From Halococcoides cellulosivorans (GTDB lineage: Archaea; Halobacteriota; Halobacteria; Halobacteriales; Haloarculaceae): a stretch of 64,000 nt of DNA. Below are positions 9,477 to 17,481 of the stretch, piece by piece. The stretch spans positions 496,001 to 560,000 of the forward strand of contig NZ_CP028858.1 of the NCBI RefSeq assembly GCF_003058365.1, in the 5' to 3' direction. Position numbers and translations under genes: made by a program. A model generated the notes under the pieces. The model did not search any database. It was not told the DNA's origin and worked only from the letters and a program-made list of their open reading frames with translations. How positions within the stretch are numbered: the stretch's first letter is position 1; each line of letters opens with the position of its first letter.

Positions 9477-10028
9477 TCACTCGTCCAGCGGCGGCGATTC
9501 GTACAGCCGATCGCCACAGTTGTTACACGAGATCGCAGCGGTCTGATAGTGGCCACAGCAGGACTCGACCTCTTCGGTCTTGAACGTCACCTCTTCGCCA
9601 CAGGCCGGACAGATCTCCAGGAAGACTCTGATCCCGCTGAGGATCTCGCCTTTCTCGGTGATCTCGAAGCTATCCCACTCGTCGATGTACTCCTCGACGA
9701 TCGCCGCCGCCGAGACGTCGGCGTACAGCGCGGCCTCCGAGGGGTAGACCCCCGCGGGGATGCCGTCGACGAGCACGCGAAAGGCGTGTGGGAACTGGTC
9801 GAACTTCACCTCGGCGTCCGGGTCGGCCTGCTCTTTGAGCAGGTCGAGCAACCGCTCGCGGGCGACCTCACGATCGTTGACGGCGTCGAGTTCGGCGCGC
9901 ATCTGCTCGTCGAACGCGTCCGTGAAGATCAGGTCCGTGCCGTCGTCGTTCAGTTCGAGAATACCGTTCTCGATCAACAGCGACTCCAGGTCCAGTTCGT
10001 CGGTTTCCGTGGCTGACTCCTCTGACAT
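9477..10028 (-). CDS. Haloarchaeal protein with C-terminal four-cysteine zinc site (paralogue 1)
   Basis: A 183-residue acidic protein with an N-terminal helical part and a C-terminal Cys-rich module: CPACGEEVTF, SCCGHYQTAAISC and CNNCGDRLYES. It heads a compact minus-strand run with its paralogue (8930-9475) and the aminotransferase (7822-8928), genes separated by single bases, so all three are probably one transcript. I recognise no experimentally characterised family. The two copies differ at most positions outside the Cys module, so the duplication is old rather than recent. Confidence 0.75.
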   Translation of the reverse strand: MSEESATETDELDLESLLIENGILELNDDGTDLIFTDAFDEQMRAELDAVNDREVARERLLDLLKEQADPDAEVKFDQFPHAFRVLVDGIPAGVYPSEAALYADVSAAAIVEEYIDEWDSFEITEKGEILSGIRVFLEICPACGEEVTFKTEEVESCCGHYQTAAISCNNCGDRLYESPPLDE

Positions 10029-10184
10029 GGGTAGTGTGTGGGTGCCGCCTGGCCGACCCCCGATTCGACCGGCGGCTATTCCCGTCCCAAACTGTCGGGC
10101 CGCTGGCGTTGAAAACGTTGCGTTCAGGCCCCGCGCTCACCGCTCGTCGGGACGCTTTTGGCCGCGACGCTCGTCGCTCCGACG

Positions 10185-11165
10185 ATGGGAAACGCCGATC
10201 TCCGCGATCTCGCCGTCCTCGAACCGATCGATCCCTCCGCGATGGCCGGCGCGACGATCGCGATCGACGCGCACAACTGGCTGTATCGGTATCTCACGAC
10301 GACCGTCCGGTGGACCAACGCGGCGGCCTACACCACCAGCGACGGTCGGGAAGTCGCGCACCTCCTGGGCACGCTCAAGGGCCTGCCGACGCTGTTCGAG
10401 GCGGATCTGACACCGATCTTCGTCTTCGACGGCGCGACCGTCGATATGAAAGACGACGAAGTCGCTGACCGGCGCGCTGCCCGCGAGCGCACCGAAGACG
10501 CCCTCGAAGACGCCCGCGAAGCGGGCGATCCCGTCGAGATCGCGCGTCTCGATTCCCAGCGTCAGAGCCTCTCGCCCGAGATGATCGAGACCACGATCGA
10601 ACTGCTCGATCACCTCGGCGTTCCGGTCGTGAAGGCCCCCGCGGAGGGCGAGGCCCAGGCCGCCCACATGGCCGCGACCGAGGCCGTCGACTACGTCGGC
10701 ACCGAGGACTACGATGCGCTCCTCTTCGGCGCACCCCAGACGCTCCGCCGACTCACGTCGAGTGACGACACCGAACTGATGGACCTCAAGGCGACGCTCG
10801 ACGAACACGCGATCTCCCGCGAACAGTTGATCGACGTGGCGATCCTCTGTGGCACCGACTTCAACGACGGCGTCTCCGGTTACGGCCCCGTGACGGCCGT
10901 CGACGCGGTCCGCGAGCACGGCACTCTCGCGGGCGTGTTCGAGGCCGAGGACGTGTTCGTCGAACACGCCGACCGGATTCGCGACCTGTTTCTCGACCCG
11001 CCGGTCACCGACGACTACTCGTTCGATACCTCGATCGATCCGGACCTCGAGGCGGCCCGCGCGTTCTGTGAGACCGAGTGGGAGATCGCGAGCGACGAAC
11101 TCGATCGGCCGTTCGAGCGCATCGAGGACACGCTCGTCCAGACCGGCCTGGATCAGTGGGGGTGA
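10185..11165 (+). CDS. fen: Flap endonuclease 1
   Basis: A 326-residue archaeal FEN1. It starts with the family N-terminus [15 protein letters not shown] and contains the N-domain [14 protein letters not shown], the acidic catalytic cluster FVFDGA, the I-domain [12 protein letters not shown] and [14 protein letters not shown], and the [11 protein letters not shown] helix-hairpin segment. The enzyme cleaves 5' flaps during Okazaki fragment maturation and base excision repair. No canonical C-terminal PCNA-binding box (QxxLxxFF) is obvious; the end [12 protein letters not shown] may be the haloarchaeal variant. The ATG at 10185 is chosen over an upstream GTG because the family invariably starts MGN at this place. 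Confidence 0.95.
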   Translation: MGNADLRDLAVLEPIDPSAMAGATIAIDAHNWLYRYLTTTVRWTNAAAYTTSDGREVAHLLGTLKGLPTLFEADLTPIFVFDGATVDMKDDEVADRRAARERTEDALEDAREAGDPVEIARLDSQRQSLSPEMIETTIELLDHLGVPVVKAPAEGEAQAAHMAATEAVDYVGTEDYDALLFGAPQTLRRLTSSDDTELMDLKATLDEHAISREQLIDVAILCGTDFNDGVSGYGPVTAVDAVREHGTLAGVFEAEDVFVEHADRIRDLFLDPPVTDDYSFDTSIDPDLEAARAFCETEWEIASDELDRPFERIEDTLVQTGLDQWG

Positions 11166-11312
11166 GGAGATAGATCTGGGGCGTAACCGTGACCGAACCG
11201 ATGGGCAATCGCGATTCGGGCCCCGGCGGATTCGGACGGTCGGCGCTGACTCGGTGCGTGTTGTGGGTAATGGTGGGCAAGACATATCCTGCACCAGCCC
11301 CGACAGTGGAGT

Positions 11313-11555
11313 ATGACGACCGTCGAGGCCAGTGACCTCCAGACGAACGAGACCGACGAGAGGGGCCGGGTCTACCTCGGGACGGAGTACGCGAACAAGC
11401 GCGTCACCGTCGCCGTCGTCGAGGTCGAACCCACGAGCCCGGACGAAGAGGAGTTAGCCGCCGCATATCGAGACACCTCCGAGCGGGCCACGGAACTGGC
11501 TGCCGAGTGGGACGCGGCCTCCGACGAGGCGTGGGATGCCCTCGACGATGCCTGA
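11313..11555 (+). CDS. Putative antitoxin of a PemK/MazF module
   Basis: An 80-residue acidic protein. The first half, LQTNETDERGRVYLGTEYAN, resembles a short AbrB-like strand-hairpin, the second half is a charged helix rich in Glu and Ala, the usual layout of a MazE-like antitoxin with its toxin-blocking tail. The stop lies inside the next gene: the toxin ATG is at 11548, so the two overlap by 8 nt and are translationally coupled. Antitoxin function is inferred mainly from that linkage. Confidence 0.75.
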   Translation: MTTVEASDLQTNETDERGRVYLGTEYANKRVTVAVVEVEPTSPDEEELAAAYRDTSERATELAAEWDAASDEAWDALDDA

Positions 11556-11898
11556 ACAGGGACCCATTCGGCGGGGCGATGTCGTCATCGTTCGACTCGA
11601 TCCAGCCGAGGGCCACGAGATGACGAAAACCCGACCGGCGGTCGTGGTCCAGAACGACGTCGGCAACGAGCATTCGGGGACGACCATCGTCGCCCCCGCG
11701 ACGGGAACCCACCGTGGCTATCCGTTCGAGGTGGCGGTCGACGCGGCGGACTCGCCGTTCGAGACGGACTCGTCGATTCGGTGTGATCAGCTTCGCGTCG
11801 TCTCGATCGACGAGCGGATTCAAGGGGTCGTCGGGCGCCTCGACGACGAGACGATGGCGGCCGTCGACGACGCGCTTCGGGTGAGTCTGGGGCTGTAG
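11548..11898 (+). CDS. PemK/MazF-family endoribonuclease toxin
   Basis: A 116-residue protein with the PemK/MazF SH3-like barrel pattern: an N-terminal RRGDVVIVRLDPAEGHEMTK strand pair, the KTRPAVVVQND segment carrying the conserved RP(A/V)VV, TTIVAPAT, and the basic IRCDQLRVVS strand before the C-terminal helix. MazF toxins cleave mRNA in a sequence-specific manner and are neutralised by the preceding antitoxin. The ATG at 11548 overlaps the antitoxin end; an in-frame ATG at 11536 lies deeper in the antitoxin and is less likely. Confidence 0.88.
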   Translation: MPEQGPIRRGDVVIVRLDPAEGHEMTKTRPAVVVQNDVGNEHSGTTIVAPATGTHRGYPFEVAVDAADSPFETDSSIRCDQLRVVSIDERIQGVVGRLDDETMAAVDDALRVSLGL

Positions 11899-11914
11899 GA
11901 GGCAGATTCCGAAC

Positions 11915-12208
11915 TCATTCCGACCGATCGTCGACGCGCTCGCGTCCACGTTCGTTGATCTTCGCGGGGATATCTGCGACGTCACTCTCGGTGAGGTCGC
12001 TCTCGGCGGTGAGTTCGTCCATCACCACGCGAACCTTTCTCCGCAGACTGTTCTGTAACGGTTCGCCGTACTCCGGCGGATTTCGCCACGGAGAATCGAC
12101 GATCTCGTCGAGTTTGACGAGGATACGGTCCTGCTCGGACGGGGAGAGTGTGCTCAGATCGTCCTCCGCTCCCGGTGCGAGTTCCCAGGTCCACCCCTCC
12201 TCACTCAT
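11915..12208 (-). CDS. RelE/ParE-like protein with atypical C-terminus (possible chimera)
   Basis: A 97-residue protein. The first about 60 residues are a recognisable haloarchaeal RelE-type toxin (EEGWTWELAPGAEDDLSTLS, then ILVKLDEIVDSPWRNPPEYG and EPLQNSLRRKVRV). After RKVRV the expected RelE strands and catalytic C-terminal residues are missing. Instead there is a hydrophilic tail, VMDELTAESDLTESDVADIP and onwards to RGRERVDDRSE, that looks like the C-terminus of a different small protein. I infer an in-frame fusion or deletion that probably abolished RNase activity. Its start overlaps the end of the RHH antitoxin gene by 8 nt, so the operon layout of a toxin-antitoxin module is intact. 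Confidence 0.65.
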   Translation of the reverse strand: MSEEGWTWELAPGAEDDLSTLSPSEQDRILVKLDEIVDSPWRNPPEYGEPLQNSLRRKVRVVMDELTAESDLTESDVADIPAKINERGRERVDDRSE

Positions 12209-12479
12209 TTGTACCAAATTTCTCGCGCGCCTCGTCGGCCCTCGTCGTCCGCTCTTCGCGGACGGCCTCTTCGGCTTTCAGGAGCGCAACCAACTCGTCC
12301 CGATCGAAGGTCGGGTTCTCGGTGGCGTCCCGGAGCGCGTACCGGATGTACTCGCTCCGGCTGTTGAATCCGCGGCCCTGCCAGGTCTCGTCGATCTCGT
12401 CCAGAAACGACTGCGTGAGCTTGAAGTTGACAGTGACGACCTTGTCGCCACCGCCAGGACCCGTGGTTGCTCCGGACAT
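12201..12479 (-). CDS. Ribbon-helix-helix antitoxin
   Basis: A 92-residue protein with a ribbon-helix-helix core: KVVTVNFKLTQSFLDEIDET, then WQGRGFNSRSEYIRYALRDA, with the typical glycine before the second helix. The C-terminal tail (EERTTRADEAREKFGTNE) would wrap the partner toxin. It precedes and overlaps the RelE-like gene (11915-12208). A dyad element lies only 6 nt upstream of its ATG (12486-12503), consistent with autorepression. It is a paralogue of the orphan RHH gene at 12749, including the REKFGTNE/RERFGTDE ending. Confidence 0.82.
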   Translation of the reverse strand: MSGATTGPGGGDKVVTVNFKLTQSFLDEIDETWQGRGFNSRSEYIRYALRDATENPTFDRDELVALLKAEEAVREERTTRADEAREKFGTNE

Positions 12480-12485
12480 ATAAGC

Positions 12486-12503
12486 GTATTACGATAGTGG
12501 TAC
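12486..12503. promoter_or_regulatory. Imperfect dyad, probable operator of the RHH/RelE-like operon
   Basis: GTATTACGATAGTGGTAC reads outwards as GTAnnAC...GTnnTAC. It lies 6 nt upstream of the minus-strand RHH start codon and matches in form and placement the perfect dyad in front of the paralogous RHH gene at 12749. RHH antitoxins typically bind such sites to repress their own operon. Confidence 0.5.
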
Positions 12504-12724
12504 CAGTAAGCGTTGTGGAGGAGGGCCCTCACAAACGAATCGCTATCCACTTTGTCGTCTGAGCGGCTGAATATGGCCTGAAGTGGACGATTTGTCGGGT
12601 CAATCACCGACATTCACTCTGTTCGAACGTGTCAACCATCAGGATGTGGGTGTAGATCCTGGTCGGAGGGCGTATTTTGTCGTCGTCGAGCGACCCAGTC
12701 GCCCCCGAGAGCCGAACACTCTTG

Positions 12725-12744
12725 TGTAGTACGAACGTACTACA
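12725..12744. promoter_or_regulatory. Perfect 9-bp inverted repeat, probable RHH operator
   Basis: TGTAGTACG-AA-CGTACTACA is a perfect 9-bp inverted repeat with a 2-nt centre, ending 4 nt before the ATG at 12749. Its position over the start region and its likeness to 12486-12503 suggest autoregulation by the RHH proteins. Confidence 0.65.
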
Positions 12745-12748
12745 GTAT

Positions 12749-13021
12749 ATGGCTCAGTCCGACACCACCCCTGACGGGAACGACGAGAAGGTCAATCTCC
12801 GACTACCGAAAGACTTCCTCGCTGACCTCGACGAGCAGTGGCAAGAACAGGGATACAACTCGCGTTCGGAGTTCATGCGCGAGGCGCTCCGCGATGCGGT
12901 CCACGGCACACGGCTCTCGACGCAGACTCTCGAAGACCTGTTGGTGAGTCACCGGCAGTTCGAGGACGGTCAAACGGTGAGCGCCCAGGAAGCGCGGGAA
13001 CGGTTCGGTACGGATGAGTGA
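12749..13021 (+). CDS. Orphan ribbon-helix-helix protein
   Basis: A 90-residue RHH protein: KVNLRLPKDFLADLDEQWQE, then QGYNSRSEFMREALRDAV, then a long acidic tail with VSAQEARERFGTDE. It is closely related to the RHH antitoxin encoded divergently at 12201-12479, but no toxin gene follows; the next gene is the convergent chorismate mutase gene. It could be an antitoxin left after toxin loss, an anti-addiction protein able to bind the RelE-like neighbour, or a plain repressor. The ATG at 12749 lies next to the operator-like repeat at 12725-12744. Confidence 0.8.
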   Translation: MAQSDTTPDGNDEKVNLRLPKDFLADLDEQWQEQGYNSRSEFMREALRDAVHGTRLSTQTLEDLLVSHRQFEDGQTVSAQEARERFGTDE

Positions 13022-13035
13022 TTGTCGGTGTCCGC

Positions 13036-13326
13036 TCACCGACTCTCGCGCTGTTCGACCTTGTTCAACTCGATCAGGAGCCGAAAGATCGCCTTCACGA
13101 GGTTGGCGTCCACGTCGAACTGCTCGGCGTTTTCGCCAGCGCGATCCATGACGCGGGTTTCCTGGTCTTCGTCGGTCGTCGGGAGGTCCTGCTCGGCTTT
13201 GACCTCCGCGATGGTGTCGGCGACGTAGGTGCGTCGTGCGATCAACTCGACGAGTTCGCGATCGATGGATTCGATCTCCTCGCGGAGCTCTGCCAGACTC
13301 ATGTCGTCGGGGACCGTCGGGCTCAC
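13036..13326 (-). CDS. Chorismate mutase (AroH/AroQ-type)
   Basis: A 96-residue AroQ-fold chorismate mutase, converting chorismate to prephenate for Phe and Tyr synthesis. The three-helix signature is clear: LAELREEIESIDRELVELIA with the active-site Arg, the RRTYVADTIAEVKAEQDLPT loop, and the C-terminal VKAIFRLLIELNK helix. The start is either a GTG at 13326 that overlaps the stop of the shikimate kinase gene (GTGA), as used here, or an ATG at 13302. It is second in a two-gene operon with the archaeal shikimate kinase, joining two steps around chorismate. Confidence 0.92.
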   Translation of the reverse strand: MSPTVPDDMSLAELREEIESIDRELVELIARRTYVADTIAEVKAEQDLPTTDEDQETRVMDRAGENAEQFDVDANLVKAIFRLLIELNKVEQRESR

Positions 13327-14171
13327 AGTACCCTCGCCCCCCGTGTGCGTGTCGTCGTGAACCACGTTCGTCCCTCGCGGTGATCCCACCTATCGGCCAC
13401 AGCCTCTAAGTGCTCCCGATTGCCGACCGCGACGACGCTCGGCCCGGTGCCCGACAGCGAGACGCCGCGCGCGTCGGCCATCGCCTCGACCATCGGATCG
13501 GGATCGAAGCCGAGCGCGGCGGCGTACGCCAGGCCGTTGACGGTCATCGCCGTGCCGTACTCGCCCGACAGCGCCAGGTCTGCGACGTGATCGGCCATCG
13601 GCGCGATCTGTCGGCAGCGCTCGACGTCGGCGTCGGCGGAGTGAGCGGTGGCGGGTGGCGTCCAGACGAGGACGTCCCAGTGGACCCGATCGCGGACGAG
13701 CAAGTCGTCTTCGTCGTTGTCGGTGACGACGAGGCCGCCGAGCATGCTCGCGGCGGCGTCGTCGAACGCGCCCGTGACGGTCACGCCCGCGTCACGGGCG
13801 GCTTCGACGCCGATCCGGGTCGCCGCGGTCCGACTGCACGCGTCACCGGCGTCGAGGGCGTCGAGTGTCGCGAGGACGGTCGCGTTCGCGGCGGCACTCG
13901 ACGATTTCAGGCCCGCGGCGGTCGGCACCGAACTTTCAGTCTCGACGTGGCCGCCCTGGCCGTCACCGAAACGGTCGACGACGCGTTCGACACACCGCTC
14001 GATCAGCGCGGTGTCGCCGTCGCCGTCGGTGATCGCGCCGGTGATCGACCCCGAATCGTCGAGCGTGACTCGCGCGGTCGTCTCGACGTCGATGGCGAAC
14101 GCCGACCCGGTCCCCGTCGCGAGTGCGTTCAACACCGTCCCCGCTGCCGGTGCGGCGGCTGCTCCCTGCAT
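13323..14171 (-). CDS. aroK: Archaeal shikimate kinase (GHMP superfamily)
   Basis: A 282-residue GHMP kinase of the archaeal shikimate kinase type, which phosphorylates shikimate in the pathway to chorismate and is unrelated to bacterial AroK. The ATP-binding motif PTAAGLKSSSAAANA lies near residue 84, the N-terminus begins with the GTVLNALATGTGSAF strand-loop, and the third GHMP motif VSLSGTGPSVVAVG is near the C-terminus. The length fits the family. It is followed by chorismate mutase with an overlap of stop and start codons, which supports a function in aromatic synthesis. Confidence 0.93.
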   Translation of the reverse strand: MQGAAAAPAAGTVLNALATGTGSAFAIDVETTARVTLDDSGSITGAITDGDGDTALIERCVERVVDRFGDGQGGHVETESSVPTAAGLKSSSAAANATVLATLDALDAGDACSRTAATRIGVEAARDAGVTVTGAFDDAAASMLGGLVVTDNDEDDLLVRDRVHWDVLVWTPPATAHSADADVERCRQIAPMADHVADLALSGEYGTAMTVNGLAYAAALGFDPDPMVEAMADARGVSLSGTGPSVVAVGNREHLEAVADRWDHREGRTWFTTTRTRGARVL

Positions 14172-14209
14172 GGTCGGCTTCCTGCGGCCGTGTACTTACC
14201 GGTGGCGAC

Positions 14210-15955
14210 TCAGAGCCGCTGCAGTTCGATTTCGACGACAGTCCCGTTCTCGTCGGTGCGTGTCTCGACGCTGCCGCCCGACCGGTCGATCGCGTGGTGG
14301 GCCAGCCAGAGGCCGAGTCCGCGCCCGTGGAACAGGGGGTCGACCTCGGCCGCCCCTTCGAGAATCGACTGCGCGGTCGGCGGCAGGCCCGGCCCCTCGT
14401 CGACGATCCGGATGCGGACGGTGTCGGTCCCCCCGACCGAAATCGTCACCGTCGGTGCGTCCTGGTCGGCGTGATCCAGGCCGTTCTCGACGAGTTGGTA
14501 CAGCCCACTCTCCAGTCGCGGGATCGCCAGCACCGTCAGATCGTCCGGGCAGGTCACTCTGAGTTGTGACTCGGGGAACGCACGACGAGCGCGCCGGGTG
14601 ACCCGATCGATCATCGCGGAGAGATCGACCGGTTCGACGGTCGGCCGGTCGGTGAGGAGTTCGACGATTTCACGCTCCATGTCGGCCAGATCGACCAGAT
14701 CGTCGGCGGTTCCGACGATGATCTGTGCGAGGTCCGCGACGTCCGCGGTGGGGTCGTTCGCGATCAGTTCGGCGTACCCGCGGATCACCGTCATGCGATT
14801 CCGGATGGTGTGGCGCAAAATTCGGTCGAGGACGCGCAGGTGACGCTCGCGTTCGCGACGGTCACTGATGTCACGGAAGATGTACAGCGAGGCGGGCTGG
14901 CCGTCGAGGTGGATCGCTGCGGCGTGTAACTCGACGGGAACGATACTCCCGTTCGGGCGGTGGAAGTCGACTTCGATCGCCGGTCGGCCCTCCAGACAGT
15001 CGTCCGCGTGCTCACAGTCGGGCAGTCGGTCGGGCTGAGCGGTCAGGGCGGCGATGGGTCTGCCTTCCAGTGTCGATCGGTCCCGAGCGAGGATGTCGGT
15101 CGCGCGGTCGTTGACGAACTCGATCCGGCCGTCGCGGACGATGGCGATGCCGTCGGGGCTCTGCCTGACGAGCGTGGAGTATCGCTCGCGCTCCTCGGCA
15201 AGTTCCTGACGGTGACGCCGCCGTTCGGAGACGTCGAGGACGAACCCCGAGATGACACCCGTCCCGTCCGGGAGTTGCCCGGTGAGACTCGCGTTCATCG
15301 ACAGCCAGATCGACGCGCCGTCGGCCCGCCTGGCCTCGTACTCGAAGTCGGTGACCGATCCGGTCTCGTGAAGCTGATCGAGAAACTCCTGGCGTGTCGA
15401 GGGATCGACGTACAGGTCGGTCGTGAGGTCCTGGTAGGTTTCCAGGACGTCCTCGACGCTGTCACACCCGAGCATCGCCGCCAGTTCGGGGTTGATCCGG
15501 AGGACGTCACCGTCGACGGTGGTCTGAAAGATGCCGACGGGGGCGAGATCGAACAGCCGATACCTGAGGACGTGACTCGTCGTCGCGTCGAGACGGGCGC
15601 TCAGATCCGGAAACTGACAGTGTGTCCGCACGAATGCGCCAGTCTCGTCGTACTCGGGAATCGCGGCGACGTGGACGCGCTCGATACTTTCGTCCGCGAG
15701 TTCGAGATCGAACGTGCCGCCGGACACCGACCCGCCCATCGGGAGACAGGATTCGAGTATCGCGACCCCGTCTCGGCCGGCGAAAAACTCCTCGATCGGA
15801 TGGCCCATGACGGCGTCGTACTCGTAGCCGGTCCGATCGAGCCAGTTGTCACTCGCGAATTCGATCGTGCCGGTGGATTCGACCACGACCGTCGGGACGC
15901 CTCTCGGGTCGGCGCTCTCCCGCCCGGTCGTCGACTGGTCTGTTCCGGTCGGCAT
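14210..15955 (-). CDS. Multi-PAS sensor histidine kinase (soluble)
   Basis: A 581-residue kinase with no obvious membrane segment. Three PAS-type domains occupy roughly residues 20-125, 140-245 and 260-370; PAC-like ends such as SGFVLDVSERRRHRQELAEE and IFRDISDRRERERHLRVLDR join them. The phospho-acceptor helix is ILRHTIRNRMTVIRGYAEL (about 376-394), followed by a HATPase domain with the N-box NGLDHADQD, the G1 box DEGPGLP and the G2 box HGRGLGLWLAHH. No response regulator lies next to it. Haloarchaea have many such orphan kinases; the ligand or redox/light cue sensed is unknown. Confidence 0.9.
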   Translation of the reverse strand: MPTGTDQSTTGRESADPRGVPTVVVESTGTIEFASDNWLDRTGYEYDAVMGHPIEEFFAGRDGVAILESCLPMGGSVSGGTFDLELADESIERVHVAAIPEYDETGAFVRTHCQFPDLSARLDATTSHVLRYRLFDLAPVGIFQTTVDGDVLRINPELAAMLGCDSVEDVLETYQDLTTDLYVDPSTRQEFLDQLHETGSVTDFEYEARRADGASIWLSMNASLTGQLPDGTGVISGFVLDVSERRRHRQELAEERERYSTLVRQSPDGIAIVRDGRIEFVNDRATDILARDRSTLEGRPIAALTAQPDRLPDCEHADDCLEGRPAIEVDFHRPNGSIVPVELHAAAIHLDGQPASLYIFRDISDRRERERHLRVLDRILRHTIRNRMTVIRGYAELIANDPTADVADLAQIIVGTADDLVDLADMEREIVELLTDRPTVEPVDLSAMIDRVTRRARRAFPESQLRVTCPDDLTVLAIPRLESGLYQLVENGLDHADQDAPTVTISVGGTDTVRIRIVDEGPGLPPTAQSILEGAAEVDPLFHGRGLGLWLAHHAIDRSGGSVETRTDENGTVVEIELQRL

Positions 15956-16187
15956 GCGTTTACCCCGGTCCAGGTTCCCGACACGTTCGAACCATCATAA
16001 ATTATCGATATGAACAATGAACGTGTATCCCCAAAACTGTGTTGGCCACCGACACGGCCGAAGTGGCCCGGGGGGTGTCGCGGGCCCCCCGACGGCGTCT
16101 GTCGCAGACCGGACCCCTCGTTTCGGATCGACGCTGTGGCGGGCCGCGGGCCAACGACTCATGGCGCTGGCCGACAGACGGGGACCT

Positions 16188-17414
16188 ATGAAGACGATCA
16201 AAGACAGCGTCCACGACCACATCGACGTCGGCGGTGTGGCCCTGGACCTGCTCGACACCCCGCCCGTCCAGCGGTTGCGTCACGTCTCCCAACTCGGGAC
16301 GGCGACGCTCGTCTACCCCTCCGCGAACCACACCCGCTTCGAGCACAGCCTCGGTGTCTACCACCTCGCGGATCTCGCGCTCGATCACCTCGGCGTCGAG
16401 GGTCGACAGGCCGATCGGGTTCGCGCGGCGGCACTGATCCACGACGTCGGTCACGGACCGTTCAGCCACAACCTCGAAGGCCTCGTCGCCCGCGAGACGG
16501 GCCGCGAACACGACGAAATCGGACCGCTCGTCGAGGAGAGCGCGATCGGACGCGTGCTCGCAGACCACGGCCTCGACCCCGACGCCGTCGTCGATCTGGT
16601 CGCCGGTGAGGGCCGGTTGAGCCAGATCATCGCGGGCGATCTCGACGTCGACCGGATGGACTATCTCGCCCGCGACGCCCACCACACCGGCGTCCCGTAC
16701 GGCACCGTCGATCACGGCCGACTCGTCCGCTCGCTGGGCTTTTTCGACGGCGATCTCGTGCTCGGTGCGGACAGCGTCCAGACCGCCGAGAGTCTGCTGA
16801 TCGCGCGGGCGCTGATGAACCCGACGGTGTACAACCACCACGTCGCCCGGATCGGGCGGGCGATGCTCGAACGCGGGGCGCGCGCCCTCCTCGATACGAC
16901 GGCACCGACCGCCAGCGAGTTGCGCCGGATGGACGACCACGAACTCCTCGTTCGCCTGCGCGAAACGCCCGCGAGCGCGCCGATCGGGCGGCGGATCACC
17001 GAACGCGATCTGTACAAGCGTGCGGTCTGGGCCGAGCGGTCGGCGGTGCCCGCGGAGGTGATCGACGCCGACTACGAGGGGATTCGTTCCGTCGAGGGTG
17101 AGATTGCGGCGGCCGCCGAGATCGACCCCGAGCGGGTGATCGTCGACGTGCCCTCGCGCGCGCCGATGGTCGAGGGGTCGGCCCGCATCCTCGTCGACGG
17201 TCGGACTCGCCGGTTGGCCGAGCACTCGACGCTGGTCGGCGCGCTCGAATCCGCTCGCGACGAACAGTGGCGCCTCGGGGTGTACGCGCCTGCCGACGCG
17301 ACCGACCGGGTGGGCGAGGCCGCGGTGCGCGTGCTCGGCCTCGACGGCGCACGCGTCAGCGAGACACCGCACGGCCTGAACGCCACGCTCGAACAGTTTC
17401 GGGGCGAAGAGTGA
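16188..17414 (+). CDS. HD-domain phosphohydrolase (SAMHD1/dGTPase-like)
   Basis: A 408-residue protein. It starts MKTIKDSVHDHIDVGG, typical of the COG1078 family, and shows the metal-binding H...HD...D pattern: SANHTRFEHSLGVYHLADLA, then AALIHDVGHGPFSHNLE, and later DLDVDRMDYLARDAHHTG. Members hydrolyse (d)NTPs or other nucleotides. The C-terminal 120 residues are more variable. The frame is open upstream to 16017, but that part has no family likeness, so the ATG at 16188 is used. It stands alone, divergent from the PAS kinase. Confidence 0.9.
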   Translation: MKTIKDSVHDHIDVGGVALDLLDTPPVQRLRHVSQLGTATLVYPSANHTRFEHSLGVYHLADLALDHLGVEGRQADRVRAAALIHDVGHGPFSHNLEGLVARETGREHDEIGPLVEESAIGRVLADHGLDPDAVVDLVAGEGRLSQIIAGDLDVDRMDYLARDAHHTGVPYGTVDHGRLVRSLGFFDGDLVLGADSVQTAESLLIARALMNPTVYNHHVARIGRAMLERGARALLDTTAPTASELRRMDDHELLVRLRETPASAPIGRRITERDLYKRAVWAERSAVPAEVIDADYEGIRSVEGEIAAAAEIDPERVIVDVPSRAPMVEGSARILVDGRTRRLAEHSTLVGALESARDEQWRLGVYAPADATDRVGEAAVRVLGLDGARVSETPHGLNATLEQFRGEE

Positions 17415-17481
17415 TTCGCGCCGTGGACCGGGACGTTCGTGCGGAGGAAAGCGTGATACACGCGGCGCCGTGAGCACTGCC

